Notes: a model not told the origin generated them from the sequence alone. Shown: positions 12,536 through 26,049, counted from the first letter of the stretch. The stretch: DNA of 64,000 nt from Anaeramoeba flamelloides (GCA_027625915.1 JANTQA010000036.1:7089001-7153000); one strand, 5' to 3'. Numbers and translations: made by a program.

Positions 12536-14661
12536 ATTATTATTAAAATCGACGGTATAATCGTTATCATCATAATTTATTGTTAATAAAGAGAAAAAGG
12601 AATTAAAATAATTAAATAAATTTTCCAATTGATAAGATTCAGATTTGTCAATAAAATTAACAATTAACAATAAAATTGGTTTATAAATTGATTTGTCTAG
12701 TTTAAATAATGATTTTAAAATAATTCGAAATTTATCACCTACTTGATTATTTAATAAATTTTTTTCAAAAAATTTAGTATTTAATAACATGTATTGATCA
12801 AATTTGGATAAAATTAAATTTGGATTTTTCGAAACGTTTTCTAATAAAATTGAAATAATAAAAATTGAAATTTCTTTTTCATTTTTATAATATTTTTCTG
12901 GTATTCTATAAAAATTGATTAATTCCTTTTCGTTGTATTTAATTGGTGAATCGTTTCCTAAAATAAAGCTGATCAATAAAGAAATTAAATTAATTTTTAA
13001 AAAATATTTTGAGAAATTAATATCAATTAAAATAATTCCATGAAGAAATTGAAAATATTCTGTGAATGTTCTCCAATATTTGATTATTATTGGGAAATAA
13101 CTATTAAATTTTTGAAAAAATTTTATAATTTTGGATTCAACTTGAATTTTATTCTGATTTATTATTATTATTTTTTTATTTTCATTTTTATTTTCATTTT
13201 CATTTGAATTTTCATTTTCATTTTCATTTTCATTTTTATTTTCATTTTCATTTAAATTTACATTATTTAAAATAATAGAATAATATTTAGATAAAAATTC
13301 TTTTTTAAACAATTTATTATTCTGAAAATTTTCAATAAAATTATCATTACTAAAATATTTTTTTTCAAAATCCATTAATGTATCAATTTTAATTAGATCT
13401 TTTTTAATTAAATCTTTTTCTAAATTAATTATTGATTTAATTATTTCAAATATTAATTGTGAAAATTGATTTCTTAAAGATTTCATTTTACAAATTAAAA
13501 AAATTTCAGAAAAAAAATTTTTATGGCATAATTCATTTAATAACCATTCTTTTTGTTCAATAGTAATTAATTTTTTATTTAATTCCTGTATCCAAGGCAA
13601 AATAGTTGTTTTTATTTGAGAATTTGATAATATTTTTAAAATAAATTGAATTAATAATTTGATCGGTAAATTGTTTTCTTGAACATTTAATACAATTTTC
13701 TCATCTTTTTCTTCTTCCTCTATCTTTTGCACTTCTTTTTTATTAACAAAACCAACATCATTGTTATTTATTGATAAAATTTTATTTAAAAAATTAAAAT
13801 ATTGTACACTGAAAACTTTTTTATATATTTCAATTTTTTTATTATTTTTATTAATATTTTTGAATAAAGATAATGTATTTGATGAACACTTCAAATCATT
13901 TAATTCCATGTATTGTTTTTTTTTATTAATTTTTTGATAAATTAATAAATAGGCAGATTCATTTTTTAAATTATTTTTTTGTGGATTATTTCCAAAGCAA
14001 TATTCTGAAATATTTTTTTTATTAAATCGACTGACAATCCTATCATCAAATTTGTACCATTGATCTTTTTTTTTAATTAAAGAATAATAATGCCCACCCA
14101 ACGCAGATCCGATATGTACAATAATACCAATTAATTCATAATCATAATCATCTTTATTATTAACATTATGATTGCGTTCATTATTATTACTATTGATATT
14201 GAAATAAGAATCACCATTTACACCAATTTTGGTATATTTGAACAAATTTAGATCATAAGGGAATTCATAATAATCATTTATTTTATGCCTTTGCATTGTA
14301 TTTAAATCATATTCAAATCGTTTTAAATGAATAATTAAATTATTTGGCAATGTATCAAATATGGTTCTTTTTAAGGCATCTATTTTTTTATTTAATTTTT
14401 CAGAATAATATTGATTATCACCTTGTAACAATTCACTTTCAATATATTGATCGAGAGATTGATAAAGGTTTTTTTTATTTAATACATCAACTGAAATTGT
14501 TACAAAATTTTCAATTCTTTCTGAAAAATGCTGGTCATTTTTGCCAATTATTTGATTCAGAATTTTACCATTAAAAATTATTTCAAAAAAATCGTGATTT
14601 TTATTTTTGTTTTTGTTGTTATTATTCTCGTTGTTGTTATTATTGTAATTACTTTTCTCTA

Positions 14662-14714
<53 letters not shown>

Positions 14715-15194
14715 TCATTCTGACTAATATTGTTGATATTGCTATTATCATTCTGATTGTTAGTGTTTTTTTTTAATAAAAAATGATCATTTATTTTATC
14801 AAACAACCTATTTAAAAATTCGAAAGCATCCATTTGAACATATGGGTTGATTGGATTATTTTCGTAGTCAAGAAAATATTTACAAAAATCAACAGAACTA
14901 ATAAAATTTTGATTAGATTTTAATAATTTTGAAAACATTTTTTGTAATTCATCAAAGGATTTTATATTAAAGTTTATATTCTTATCATCATTTTTATCAT
15001 CATCTTTATTATTGCAATTAATTGTGAAATTTAAAGAAAATATTAATTTTCTAAATTCTTTAATATGGAATAATTGCTGTAACACTGAATTTAAATAACA
15101 CGTGGCACCTAAATTTATTAAACCGAGATATTCGTTTTTTTGATTATTATTATTATTATTATTATTATTTTTCTGAATATTATGTTTATGATCC

Positions 15195-15238
<44 letters not shown>

Positions 15239-18200
15239 GTCATCGCCGTCATTACCAGTATTGATATTAAATTGGAAAGAAAGATTATTTAAAGTGTTAT
15301 TGTTATTTAGATTGTTGTTTTTTGTATTAAGATCATTATCATTGCTATTATTATTGAAATTAATAGATTTATCAATTTTTTTTTGAAAATTATAAATGAG
15401 ATTTAATAATTTATTATAATTTTCATTATTGTTATTTACTAATTCAATTAATAATAAAAAAGCAAATTTTCTTAATTTATTTGATTTACAAATTGGAAAA
15501 TTTTTTTTGAATGAAATTTTTAATAAACTATTAAAAAACAAATTTTCAATAAAATTATATTTGTTTATTAATATTTTATAATTTTGATTATGAATTATTA
15601 ATGAATAAAATATATTGAATAAACCAAATAAAATTTGATCAAAATTTGAAGTATTTTTTTCAATAATTGGTCTATTAATAATAATTTGAATTAATTGATC
15701 AAAAAAATTATCAAAATTAAAATTAATCTGTATTTTAAATTGAAAAATAAAATGAATTAAATTTGACACTAGTATTAAAAAATTGCCATATTTAAATGAA
15801 TCTTTTGTATCATTGCTATTTCTTATTTCGTTTATGTTTTCATCAAATAATTGGAGCACTATTAATAAAATATATTTAATGATTTCATTCTCTTTATTAA
15901 TTAATTTATATTGTGTTTGTGAATTTAAACAAAATTCAATCAAACCATCAATAATAATTTTTTGTAAAATTTTTGATTTGCAATCAAGAAAAATAATTTT
16001 TAACCAATTTTTTAGATCCAAAATTTGAAATATATTATTTATCCAATTATTAAGATCAAATGTTGATAAAGATGAAATAATCAATGTCATTGAATTTTTT
16101 ATTATTAATTTATTTTCTTTTTGAAAATTGACATTATAATTTTTACAATTATTTAAAATTAATTGAAATAATATTTGTAAAAATTTTGTCATTGATAATT
16201 CTAACAAATTAATTTTTGAATTAAAATAAATTTTTCTTTTTAAATTAACAGAAAAAATTTTTACTTGATCAAAATTATTAATAAATAAATTTTTTTCATT
16301 CTTATAATTTCCGTTATTACTTTGATTATAATTTTTTTTTTTTTTAATAATGGAAATTTTAATTAATAAATCAAGAATTAAATAAATTGCTTGCTTTTTA
16401 ATTGTTATATTATTATTTAAATTATCATCATCATCATCATAATTATCATTGTTGTTGTTGTTTTCTTTATTTTTTATTTTATTTTTATTTTTATTATTAT
16501 TTTCACCATAATCATCATCATCACCATCATCTTCATCTTCATCATTGGTATTATGTATTTTTATTAGAATATTTATTAAATGCTCGATTCCTTTACTATT
16601 TATAAAATCATTTAACCATTTAATAATTTTATTCTTTATTAAATTATAAATAACTTGAAGATTATATACTAATTTAAAAATCGAATCTGAATTTAAATAT
16701 TTATCCCAATTTACTAATTTTAATTTATCTTTTTCTTTATCATCATCATCATCACATTCGCCACTGTCATGATCACCATCATTAATTAAATTGAAAAGAT
16801 TTTCAAATTCATATAATAATTTATTATTTGTAGGCATTAACATTAATATTTGCCACACTTTATGAATTATTAAATCTGATTTAATTTCTAATAATTGAAA
16901 TAATTCATCAAAAAAATTTGAACATAAAGCACTTGGCATGATTTCATTTTTCTTTAAATTAACTTTATTTTGTTTTTTTTCTTTTTCTTTTTCAATTTTC
17001 TTACATTTTATTTTTTCTTTTAGTTTTTTCATATGAACTGTTCCCCTTTCTTTCTTTTCTTTCTTTACCCCCCTTTCGACATTATTTTCATCACCATCAC
17101 CATCACTACCATCACCTTTTCCACTCTTATCATCATCGTCACCATCACCATCATTATCGTTTTTGTTGTTATTGGTATTATTCTTTCTCTTATCATTAAT
17201 ATTATTGGAATTATTCATTTGTAATGGTTTAAAAATTATAATTTTTGATTGATCATAAATACCTATTTGGCTTAAAATATGATCATTTTTTTCATTTAAT
17301 TTTGGAATAGTCGAAGAACCAATTTTAAATTCATTTAAATTTTTTTGAATACTCTTCGAGATTTTTTTTTTTAAATTTAATACTGTATCATTAGCATTGA
17401 TTTGGATTGTGCTTTGATTTAAAATCCCATTTTTAGATTTGAATAAATTTGTATAAAGAATGTTTATAGGAAATTTTTTTATTGCTTGAGAATGTCTTTT
17501 AAATTGATAATTTTCTGGTATATTTTTTTTTTCAATTTCGTTTATAAATTTTAATACTATTGTTAGAATCCGATTAATCTTTTCAAAATCATCACTTGTT
17601 TTTACTGATATTTTTTTTTCAATATTTGCTCTATTTTCTTGATCATCATCATCATCATCATTGTCACCATCACCGTCAATATCGTCCTTGTTGTTGTTGT
17701 TGTCGTCGTCGTCTTCGTCATCATCATCATTCAAACCATTTATTTTTTTAATTTCATCAAAACACTTTTTCAGAAATTTTTTTCTAATATTTGAACCATC
17801 TAATAAGAAAATTGATTTGTCCAATGATTGGTATTCAATTAAATAATCAATTGCTAATTTAATTACTTTTTTATTTGTAGATTTTAAACAAATTTCCCAT
17901 AATTTGTTTAATCCAACTATTTTTGAATATTGATTTGTTTTGACTAAAAAATTATCTATTGAATTTGTTATCAATCTTTTATCATAGTTGATCCAATAAG
18001 TTAAATGTTTAAACAGTTTAAAAGTTAATTTGTTAAATTTATTTATTTCCCAATTTTGAATTTTATTAAATAAATTACGATCAACTTTATATTTTGTTGG
18101 ATACAACATAATCCAATTAAAAAAATATTTTACTTCTTCTTTGAAAAGGGAAGTTTCAACAAGTATTTCCCATAACATTGAAATATGCTTTCCATTTAAA

Positions 18201-18384
18201 AAAATATTTGCTGAAAATTTTTGAAAGTTGAATAAGAAATTTAATCTTATATCAATTTGTTTAATATATGAAAAATTGTCACAGAAAATATAATTTATCC
18301 ATTGATCCTGATTATCTTGATTATTAGTATTAGTATTATTTTCCTTATTTTTGTTAATATTATACATGCTTTTGTCGGTGGCGG

Positions 18385-18427
<43 letters not shown>

Positions 18428-21400
18428 GTTGTTGTTGTTATGACTATGATTATTATTCTCATTATTCATATTCAATAATAATACTGGTGGGTTATTTAAA
18501 TCCAAATTCTTTTCTTGAATAATTTTCTTAACTTTATTTTTATAATTATTAATATCTTTAATAATTAATTCTTGTATTTGATATTGCTTTTCGATGATTT
18601 CAGCTGTTTCACTTTTTTCAGTTGGTAAATTAGCGTCATTATCATCATTATAAGAATTGATAAGTTGAAGAAATAATGGTAAAAGTAAATGAATATTAAT
18701 CCCTTTATTAATTGTTTTAATAAAAACTTTTATTGTCTGCTTTTTAATTTTTTTTGGAAAGGATGGATGCGAAAACAATTGAATTATTGTTTCTCTAATA
18801 AATAACCGATTATTAAATTCAATTTTTCTATTATTAAAAAGAATCCATAACTTGTTTAATGTTTTCCAACTTTTTGAAATTGTGCCAAGTGAAAAATCAT
18901 GCAAAAATTTTATTAAATAAGAATCCATTTTTTTTAAATTTGCTATTTTGCTTTGATATACATACGAAACCAATTTTTTATTAAAACTTGAAGAAATAGA
19001 TCCAATAACCCCATATATTGTTTCAACTGATGATTTATGCAGCCCTTTAATATACACAGGTATATATGAAGTTATATATTTATATTTTTATTATAAATAA
19101 AAGAATAAAAAATTACGATTTTAATTCAGAAAAAATAAGTATCGTTTTTGATATTTTTTTAAAAATATTTGTAATAATAGATTATTTGTTGATTTATCTA
19201 AATGAGAATTTAATAAAAAGCATTTTTAAAGTGTATTTTTTTTTTTTTTTTGTGGTGTTAATCAAATAAAAATAACAATTCTTTTGAATTTTTTTTAATA
19301 TACAAGTACATATTATACAAAAGTTTTATTATTTCAATTGAATTTGTTTTGCAATTTTATTAGCTAAATAAAAACAATATATTATCCATGTGAGGCTTTG
19401 TTGATAACAAGGATTATCACGATATTAGCAATATATTCGAGATGCTAATATAAAATCGCGATTAATCAATAGTTGCCGAGAGAAAAACATAAAATCGTGA
19501 TAATATTCTAAAATCAAGATAATCCAAAAAACCACGGTATTTTATAAAATCGTGAAAAAAAGAAAATTCTTTTTTATTACAATTATTTTTCTACAAATTT
19601 TGAAAATTAAATATTTTGTTCTAAACTATTGTTCAAAAATTTTGACTCACTTTATAATGTTAATGGAAGTTGTTTTGAGGGTTTATCTCAGTATTCTTAT
19701 CAAAAAAATATTTTCAAATTTTAGATAAGAATCATTTTTTCTAAATTTTCTAAATTTTTGTTTTGCTTTTTCAAATTTTTGTTTTTACTTATTTTTCTTT
19801 TTTTTCAAATTTTTGTTTTTGTTTTTCTTTTTCTTTTTTTTTTTGCTTTTTTTTTTTTTTTTTAAAAAAGATCATGTGGATTAAAAAAAAAGAGATCTTC
19901 GAAAAAGACAAATAATCATAAAAAAAATTGAGACCCTGTAATGTCTTTTAAAATTAATTTAATTATTAGCAAAATATCTTCATATTAACCTTTTTTTCAG
20001 TGAAAGTTAAGTGATAAAAAATCTGTAAGGCTCATTTCAAAAATTGTGATTTATTTTTTTTTAATTTTTGGTTTTAATTTTTTTTTTATTTTTAAAATAT
20101 CAGGTTTTTATATATTTAGAATGATTTAAAAGTTAATTACAAATCAGATTTAATTATTTGTTTTTCTTGAATACTAAAGAATATATATATTCAATTTATT
20201 ATTTCAGGTGAATCACAATTTTTGAAATGGAGTTTATTTGGAGATTGATATTAAAAGAAAAGTCATAGTTAACCAAAAAGAATTCAGAAATTAAACTTAG
20301 GTATATATAAAGATAATTAAGCTATCTTGATTTTAATTTTGAGAAGGATAAATTAAAAATTTGTTGCCTTTCCATTTTAGAAATTGTTTTCTTATTTTCA
20401 CAAATAAAATTTAAATTGAATCCCAATAACAAATTCTTTCAATGAATTCTATCTTCGGGTTTCCAAAATAAACCTAAAGATACAAGATCTTGATTGAATT
20501 TTGAAAAAGGGTTTCATTGAAAAAAAGATCAGGAAACTCAGGGGTAGAATTTTCCATGTTTTCAAATAGAAAAGGGTAAATAAATGTGAAATGACTAGAA
20601 TCCTTTTTTTTTTATCTCTTCTCAAATTTATCTGAATCTTCTCGTTCAAAATAAAAGAGAAATCTCATTGAAATTTTTAATTCGTTTTTTCAAGAGGGAT
20701 TTAACAAAATTCCCTTCATAAAATTAACTTGAATCTAGAAACACTAAAATTTGAAAAAGCATGAAGATCTACAAAACTTGTAATCTTTAAAGAAGTTTAA
20801 ATTAGTCCTGAAAAGAAAAAAAAAAAGTTTTTGTTATTCTTTAATCAAGTAGGCTTAATGTCAAGAAACCAAATTTTTAAAAAAAAAAAAAAAAACAAAA
20901 AACATCTTTAAAAATTGTTCAGAAAAAGCAAGTTAAAAAAAAGACAGAATATTTTTCTTTTTTTTAAAGCAAATCACAGAAATCACATAAACCTGAATCT
21001 CAAATTTTGATAAACTTTTTGATTTTTATTTCTCACAAGACCATTCAGCCAATATGATGTTTTACTAATTCTAAATTAGTTATACACATGGTATCTGAAA
21101 AATTATAAACTTTGAAATTATTGTAAATTTGAAGATTTGGGATTTGAAACTAAATTGGTTTACAAGTGATGGGTTTTAATAGAGGATAAAATATCCCCTT
21201 TTCATACTTGATAAAATACAATTTTTAGACAAAAATACTAGTTTCTTGCTAAAAACAAAATTAATACCAATTTTTTTTTTGGAGAAAATTAAGAAGATTT
21301 GATTTAAGTGAATAGATAAAAATCTTGTATCTTTGAAAGTAGTAAAATGAAAAAAATTAAATTTAAAATTAGACCTTTCAGTATATTATATTTTTTTCAT

Positions 21401-24054
21401 GATCGTGTAATGCGATTTTTCCGATTATCTCAATTTTATGTAATATCGCGGTTTGTATTTCATATCGAGATTTTATTGATTATCACAATTTTCTAGAATA
21501 TCGCGATTTTATAGTATTAATCGTGGTCTTAGTAAACTTTCTCGTGAATTCAAAGAGATCTCGTCAAAACCTCTATTTGATACTAAGACACGTGGGGAAA
21601 TATATATTATATTTTTAAATCAAAATTAAAAAATTTTTTTAGTTTGCTGATTCCAAACAATTAAAACAATGTTAAAAAGTGAATACTATTAAAAATTGTT
21701 GTAATTTTTTCAAAATTTTAGAAAATACTTCACTTTACAATTTTAGAAACTAATGATCTTTTGGAAACTTTTTAAAGAATCGATCGGAATTAATGTGTTA
21801 ATATGATTTTAGAGTTTAAGAGGAAGATTGCAAGTTAAAAAACTTTTTGAATTCATGACAAACATTTACAGAATATTTTTTTTTTTTTCTTCGGAATTTA
21901 TTTCTTACTTTATTTAATTTTTTTTTTTCCAACTAACTTTTTTTCTTAAATTAAGAAGAAGAATTGTAAAATATTCAAAAATATTATGAAGAGATGAAAT
22001 TTTTATTGAAAATTACTTTTACAATTTTTGGAACAAATAATTAATTATTTTGTGGTTTTTTAGATGCTAAATGGGAATTATACATAATTCAAAAATTAAA
22101 TACAAACTTTTGAAGTAGTTACAACTATCAAACCACCCATAATATTAAACTTTTTAAAAAAATGCGAAAGACACAAAATTGGAAATCTTTCAATTCTTTG
22201 CTCAAAAAATAATAAAATTGAATTCTGACTGTTTTTTTTCTGGTAATGAAATCTTTAATTATAAAAAAAAAGAAAATTATATAGAAAAAAATATGAAATA
22301 ATTATTACCTTTTACAGAATCAAAAATGTAATCCATTAATTGAAATGAAATTTTGTTATTATTCCCTAAAAAATGTAAAATATCTATTGATCGTTTCATT
22401 ATTTGTGGATGCCTTGAAACACCAAATATTTCTTCAATTATTTTATTTTTTAATATCCAATCAATTAAAATTCTTTTTTCAATTTTTTAAAATTAAAATT
22501 GTTATATATATATATATATGTATGTATGTATGTTATATATAATGATGTGAAGAAATTAATTGTATGGAAACCTAAAAAATAAATAAAAAAAAAAAAAAAT
22601 ACAAACTTTTTTGAAATCCAATAATATTTTTTTTGAGATTTGGTAATAAAATAATCATTGGTTATCAAATCTTGTGATAAATTTTGAGTAATTTTCGATA
22701 ATAAATTCATTGAATTTACTCTCATTTCCAAATTCGAAGAATAAAAAAACATATAAATTAATTCTAAATGGAATTGTTCATTGAGAACGAAACTATTTTT
22801 CTTTTCAGTAAGATGAATGATATTGACAATAATATTAATTATGTCATAAATGTCCTTTATTGTTTCCTTTTTTAAACGGTCATATTTTAAAAATAGTATC
22901 CTTTTCCAAAAAAGCTTCAAAGCATGAGCAATTTTTTTTAAATAACTTTCATTAAAAACATATGAGATCCTTTCAATTGGTTTTAATAATTGAAAGGATT
23001 TTGTCCCATTTATTTTATGGTTTGTAGACAAACAATAAGAAAATAATTTTTTAAATCCCCCAATTTTTTCAAAATATTCAATATTTTTCACTAAATAATT
23101 ACTTTTCACATCCTTGTCAATAATATTATTATTGAGACAGAAATTTTCTTCGAAATTGTATTTGATTATTATGGTTTCGTTTGTGGATATTGATTTATCA
23201 ACTAAAAAAGTAATTAATGTTTTGGTGAACTTTCTTAAATCAAATTCCTCCATTACGCTCTTGTTTTCGGTCTTTTTCTTTTTCTCTTTCTTTTCAACCT
23301 CTTTTTCTTTTTCTTTTTCTTTTTTATTTGTGTTTTCTTTTTTATTTTCTTTTTCTTCTTTATCTTTTTTATTTTCTTTGTCTATTTCATTATTATTTTC
23401 TTTTGCGCTTTCTTGTTCTCCTTCAACGGGAATAGGGTTACTGTTCCCACTCGAGTCTTCTAAAAGTTTCTTCCATTTAGGAATTTTTTTAATGTTCTTT
23501 TCGTTGGTATAATTTTGAAGAAAGTTTTTTCTTTGTTCAATTTTATTATCAAGAATTGATTTTTCTTTATTGCTTTGTGTTTCCTTCAATTTGGTATTAA
23601 TAAAATATTGAGAATAAAAACAGTTTGTTTGAGGTGATCGAAATATCCTTGAAAAAATATCAAAAATTTTTGAGTTTTCTTCTTCTAATTTACAAGCAAA
23701 AAGGAACAGGTTTGTTTGAAAATATTTGTTTACCCGATCTGCATATTTGGGATCGAAATCGTTGCGAAACCATAAAACTCTAACAGACTCATATAAGACC
23801 CTTGAGATTAAATACTGCTCTTTTTCTTTATTCAAGTTTGATGAGAGATATAATAAAATGTCTTCTTCAAGTTCGTCCAGATCTCGCGTTGGATCAAGTC
23901 CTAAGAACAAATTAAAAAATTTTTTAAAAAAAGAAAAAACAAAAAAAGGAGATTTTGGTTTAAAAAAAGATACCTAAGAATATCAGAAAGAAAACAAACC
24001 TTTTTTAAGGTTATTAAGAATTTCAATATAATGATCAACGAATTGTTTAGACAT
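10025..24054 (-). CDS. USP9X/FAF-type giant ubiquitin carboxyl-terminal hydrolase (4 exons, 3510 aa)
   Basis: Cysteine protease that removes ubiquitin from proteins. Exons: 24054-24000, 23900-22607, 22472-22309, 19044-10025; introns 99, 134 and 3264 bp, all in phase, starting MSKQFVDHYIEILN. The helical N-terminus across exons 2-4 matches the USP9X armadillo-like region (for example LIDWILKNKIIEE). A ubiquitin-like fold lies near residues 1035-1112. The peptidase core has the Cys box LGATCYLNSVLQQL (Cys about 1820), the His box GSALGGHYYSL (His about 2156) and KFDDR (Asp about 2171); IHLKRFEYD and NDYYEFP are also typical. All catalytic residues are present. The two C-x-x-C zinc pairs of the USP fingers appear replaced (QGDNQYYSEKLNKK). 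Poly-Asn, poly-Asp and Asn-Glu tracts interrupt helical segments. Length exceeds USP9X (about 2550) and is near USP34. USP24/USP34 affinity is not excluded; assignment to this group is firm. Confidence 0.92.
12466..12544 (-). repeat. Coding microsatellite: long poly-Asn tract made of AAC codons
   Basis: Inside USP exon 4 a nearly pure GTT run on the plus strand (12478-12536) encodes an Asn tract of more than 20 residues using AAC; the edges use AAT. Other Asn runs in the same gene (14661-14712 and 18385-18438) are mostly AAT. Codon-homogeneous runs point to replication slippage and not to selection on codons. Confidence 0.85.
14661..14712 (-). repeat. Coding microsatellite: poly-Asn tract made of AAT codons
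   Basis: A pure ATT/TTA run on the plus strand encodes about 17 Asn inside the catalytic domain, between the Cys and His boxes, in a region where USP cores tolerate insertions. Confidence 0.85.
15131..15245 (-). repeat. Asn and Asp microsatellites just before the USP Cys box
   Basis: A TCA run (15198-15237) encodes about 15 consecutive Asp, followed towards the C-terminus by an Asn run (15140-15170). Together they form a disordered linker directly before the catalytic domain at about residue 1810. Confidence 0.8.
19396..21550. mobile_element. Element with iterated AAAATCGCGAT motifs at both ends
   Basis: 19396-19560 contains about five versions of a 14-bp motif of the form aaaatcgtgataat; 21396-21550 contains about six in the opposite orientation (attatcacaatttt and attttatgtaatatcgcgg). 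CG-containing words like these are otherwise rare in this AT-rich DNA. The two blocks look like subterminal arrays of a 2.15-kb DNA element in USP intron 3. No open frame between them. Confidence 0.6.
19631..20230. mobile_element. J-family MITE-like element, about 0.6 kb
   Basis: Left end gttcaaaaattttgactcac; right end gtgaatcacaatttttgaaa, which is its near inverse, so the copy carries terminal inverted repeats of about 20 bp. Nearly collinear with 49838-51070 (interrupted there) and with the diverged copy at 6146. No coding capacity. Confidence 0.65.
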
Positions 24055-24831
24055 GATCAATTAATATGAAATTGATTTTTGAATCTAATCAAAAAAAATG
24101 ATTCTTGGCTATTATTTGGGAATCAAACAAATTCATTTCCCTTGTCTAGGGTGGTGTTTTTAAAGAAGTTTGTAGTTCAAGAAACTGATTTCTCGAAATT
24201 TCCTTTTTTTATTTTCTGATTTTAAGGAATTATTTAGTAAAAAGAAAAGTTTTATATTTTAAGGGTGTAGCTTTATCATAAGATACGAAAAAAATTTTGA
24301 GAAAGATGAGAATAGTGTATTTTATTTTTGTGGCGTGTGATCGTAGATTCTTTAGTAAATTTTTTTATAAAATTATTTGATATTTTTTTTTTAGTAAGGT
24401 TAAATAATAAAAAAAAGAGAAAAGAATTGATTATAAAGTTGGTTCGATTTTTATTTTTTTTTATAATAAATATTTTTTTTTTGGGAAAAGATAATTTTAG
24501 ATTCTTAGAATTAAACTTATAGTTATTTTTTTGTTTAAAATCTGATAAAATATAATCATATTCACTTCTCCAATTCCACCTTATTCAGGTGTTTAAAACC
24601 CTAACCATAAATGTTCTGGGATAATTATTATTTTTTGGAATCCATCTAGCTATTATCGCCCCATTTGAATTTTCTTTTGTGATTCTCCCAATTGCAATAT
24701 AGTTGTTATTTTTAAACAAAATCTATTTACCTAAATGCCACCGATAAAAAAATCTTTCTTATTGCTTTTTGTGTCATGATTAAAAAAAAGTCATAAATGA
24801 TGAAAAAATAAAAAATGTAAAAATTAAATGT

Positions 24832-24919
24832 CACAATAGAATGTTGAGATAAGGATAAACGATAAGTTAGATACTTTTGAAACACTATTTTAAACAAATC
24901 ATCTCAACATTTTATTGTG
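24832..24919. mobile_element. 90-bp MITE-like inverted repeat, copy 1
   Basis: Left arm CACAATAGAATGTTGAGAT, right arm atctcaacattttattgtg, spacer about 50 bp. A second element of the same length with the same arms lies at 58601-58690. Confidence 0.7.
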
Positions 24920-25085
24920 GAAATGTCTTTGGTACTTTTGAAAAAAAAATTAAAAAATCTAATGTATGAAGTTCCTTATATAATATAAATCAATGAGTTA
25001 TAATCAAAGTTAAAAATGTATTTTCGGATTCTCTTCAAAAATGCAAAAAAATGAAAAATTTTCCTTTACCGTGACCACTTCTTTA

Positions 25086-25639
25086 AGGTTTACAACCCCT
25101 GAAAGAATGAAAAAAGATTTTCTTGTGATATATGTGGGAATTTGATATTTTTGGATACTTAGCTGATCTTTCTTAATTTAGATTTAGTTTTTATATAGTT
25201 CAAAAATAATTTTTGTAAATTTATTTTTTTTTTTTTCTGAAATCCAAATTGAAGAATGTAAGATATATAAATGGGGAGGTACTTATGAATAAATTTAGAT
25301 TTTTAGGTTGTCGAAGAAAATTTTAATTTACTTTTTTATCAATTAACTAAATGAAAAAAAAACAATTTTAAAAGCTCCAAAAAAAAACCAAACCTAATTA
25401 AAAATTTCAATTCGTAACCTAAAAATCAAATTTTTTTCAGAAATACACTTCAGTATATATTAGTATTTCACCCCTAAATTCAGTTTTAGGTTGAAAATAA
25501 ATAAATTATGAAAAATTTCAGTTTGTAACAAAAATTAAAATTCAATCAAATCAAGAGTGATCAGCAAAGTATCTAAAAATAACAAGTACTCACAACTATC
25601 ACAAGAATATCTTTTTTCATTCTCCAGGGATTTTAAACC
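25086..25639. mobile_element. Foldback element K, copy 1 (about 550 bp)
   Basis: Arms run inward from aaggtttacaacccctga and its inverse tccagggattttaaacc; the arms continue through gaaaaaagattttcttgtga and atacttagctgatc. The loop shares order with the copy at 38484-39032, including gtcgaagaaaattttaat, caattaac(t)aaatgaaaaa and aagctcc. This copy's arms are diverged, so it is the older one. Confidence 0.75.
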
Positions 25640-26049
25640 GAAAGTAAAAGATATCATACTAAAAAATACGGATTAAGTGTTTACAAAATGAATTAAATTA
25701 CAAGACAAGTTAAAGTATTTCATAAATTAGAAGGAAAATATTCATTTGTAAAGTAAATTGAATAATCCCTTAAAATTACAACTTTTTTTTTTCATTTGAA
25801 CTAATTAATATTTTAACAAGCTTTATCTTCAATTTTTTCGATTAGTTACATTTTTAAATTATCTTTACAAGAAAAATTATCATTTTTATTCTAACATTTC
25901 TGATGTAAAGATTTATTATCTGACCAAAAAGCTATTTGATATTTTTAAATTTTTGAAAATAGTATTTTTTCATTTTTATATCTTTTTTCCATTTAATTTA
26001 TGAAAAAAAAAAAATGATAGTAATCTAATATATAAACACTTCAACAAAA

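Larger units (their letters stand above)
19045..22308 (-). other. USP intron 3 (3264 bp), repeat-filled
   Basis: Donor GTAATA after ..SVK-G, acceptor ATTAAAG before GG-CTG. The join restores the helix-repeat sequence ..DYIFDSVK/GLHKSSVETIYG, which aligns with the continuous USP9X N-terminal region. The intron holds the iterated-motif element (19396-21550) with a J-family copy inside. The rest is AT-rich without genes. Confidence 0.85.

Noticed and set aside
12291-17846. Many plus-strand frames rich in Leu, Ile, Ser or His opposite the USP gene
   Set aside because: They are antisense readings of Asn, Asp and Lys/Glu codon runs.
19045-19057. GTG or TTG as real start of the USP frame at 19057
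   Set aside because: An acceptor AG at 19046-19045 and a matching phase-1 donor at 22309 restore continuous USP9X-like sequence, so these codons are intronic.
24580-24625. Telomere-like word accctaacc
   Set aside because: A single occurrence without tandem repetition; not a telomere.
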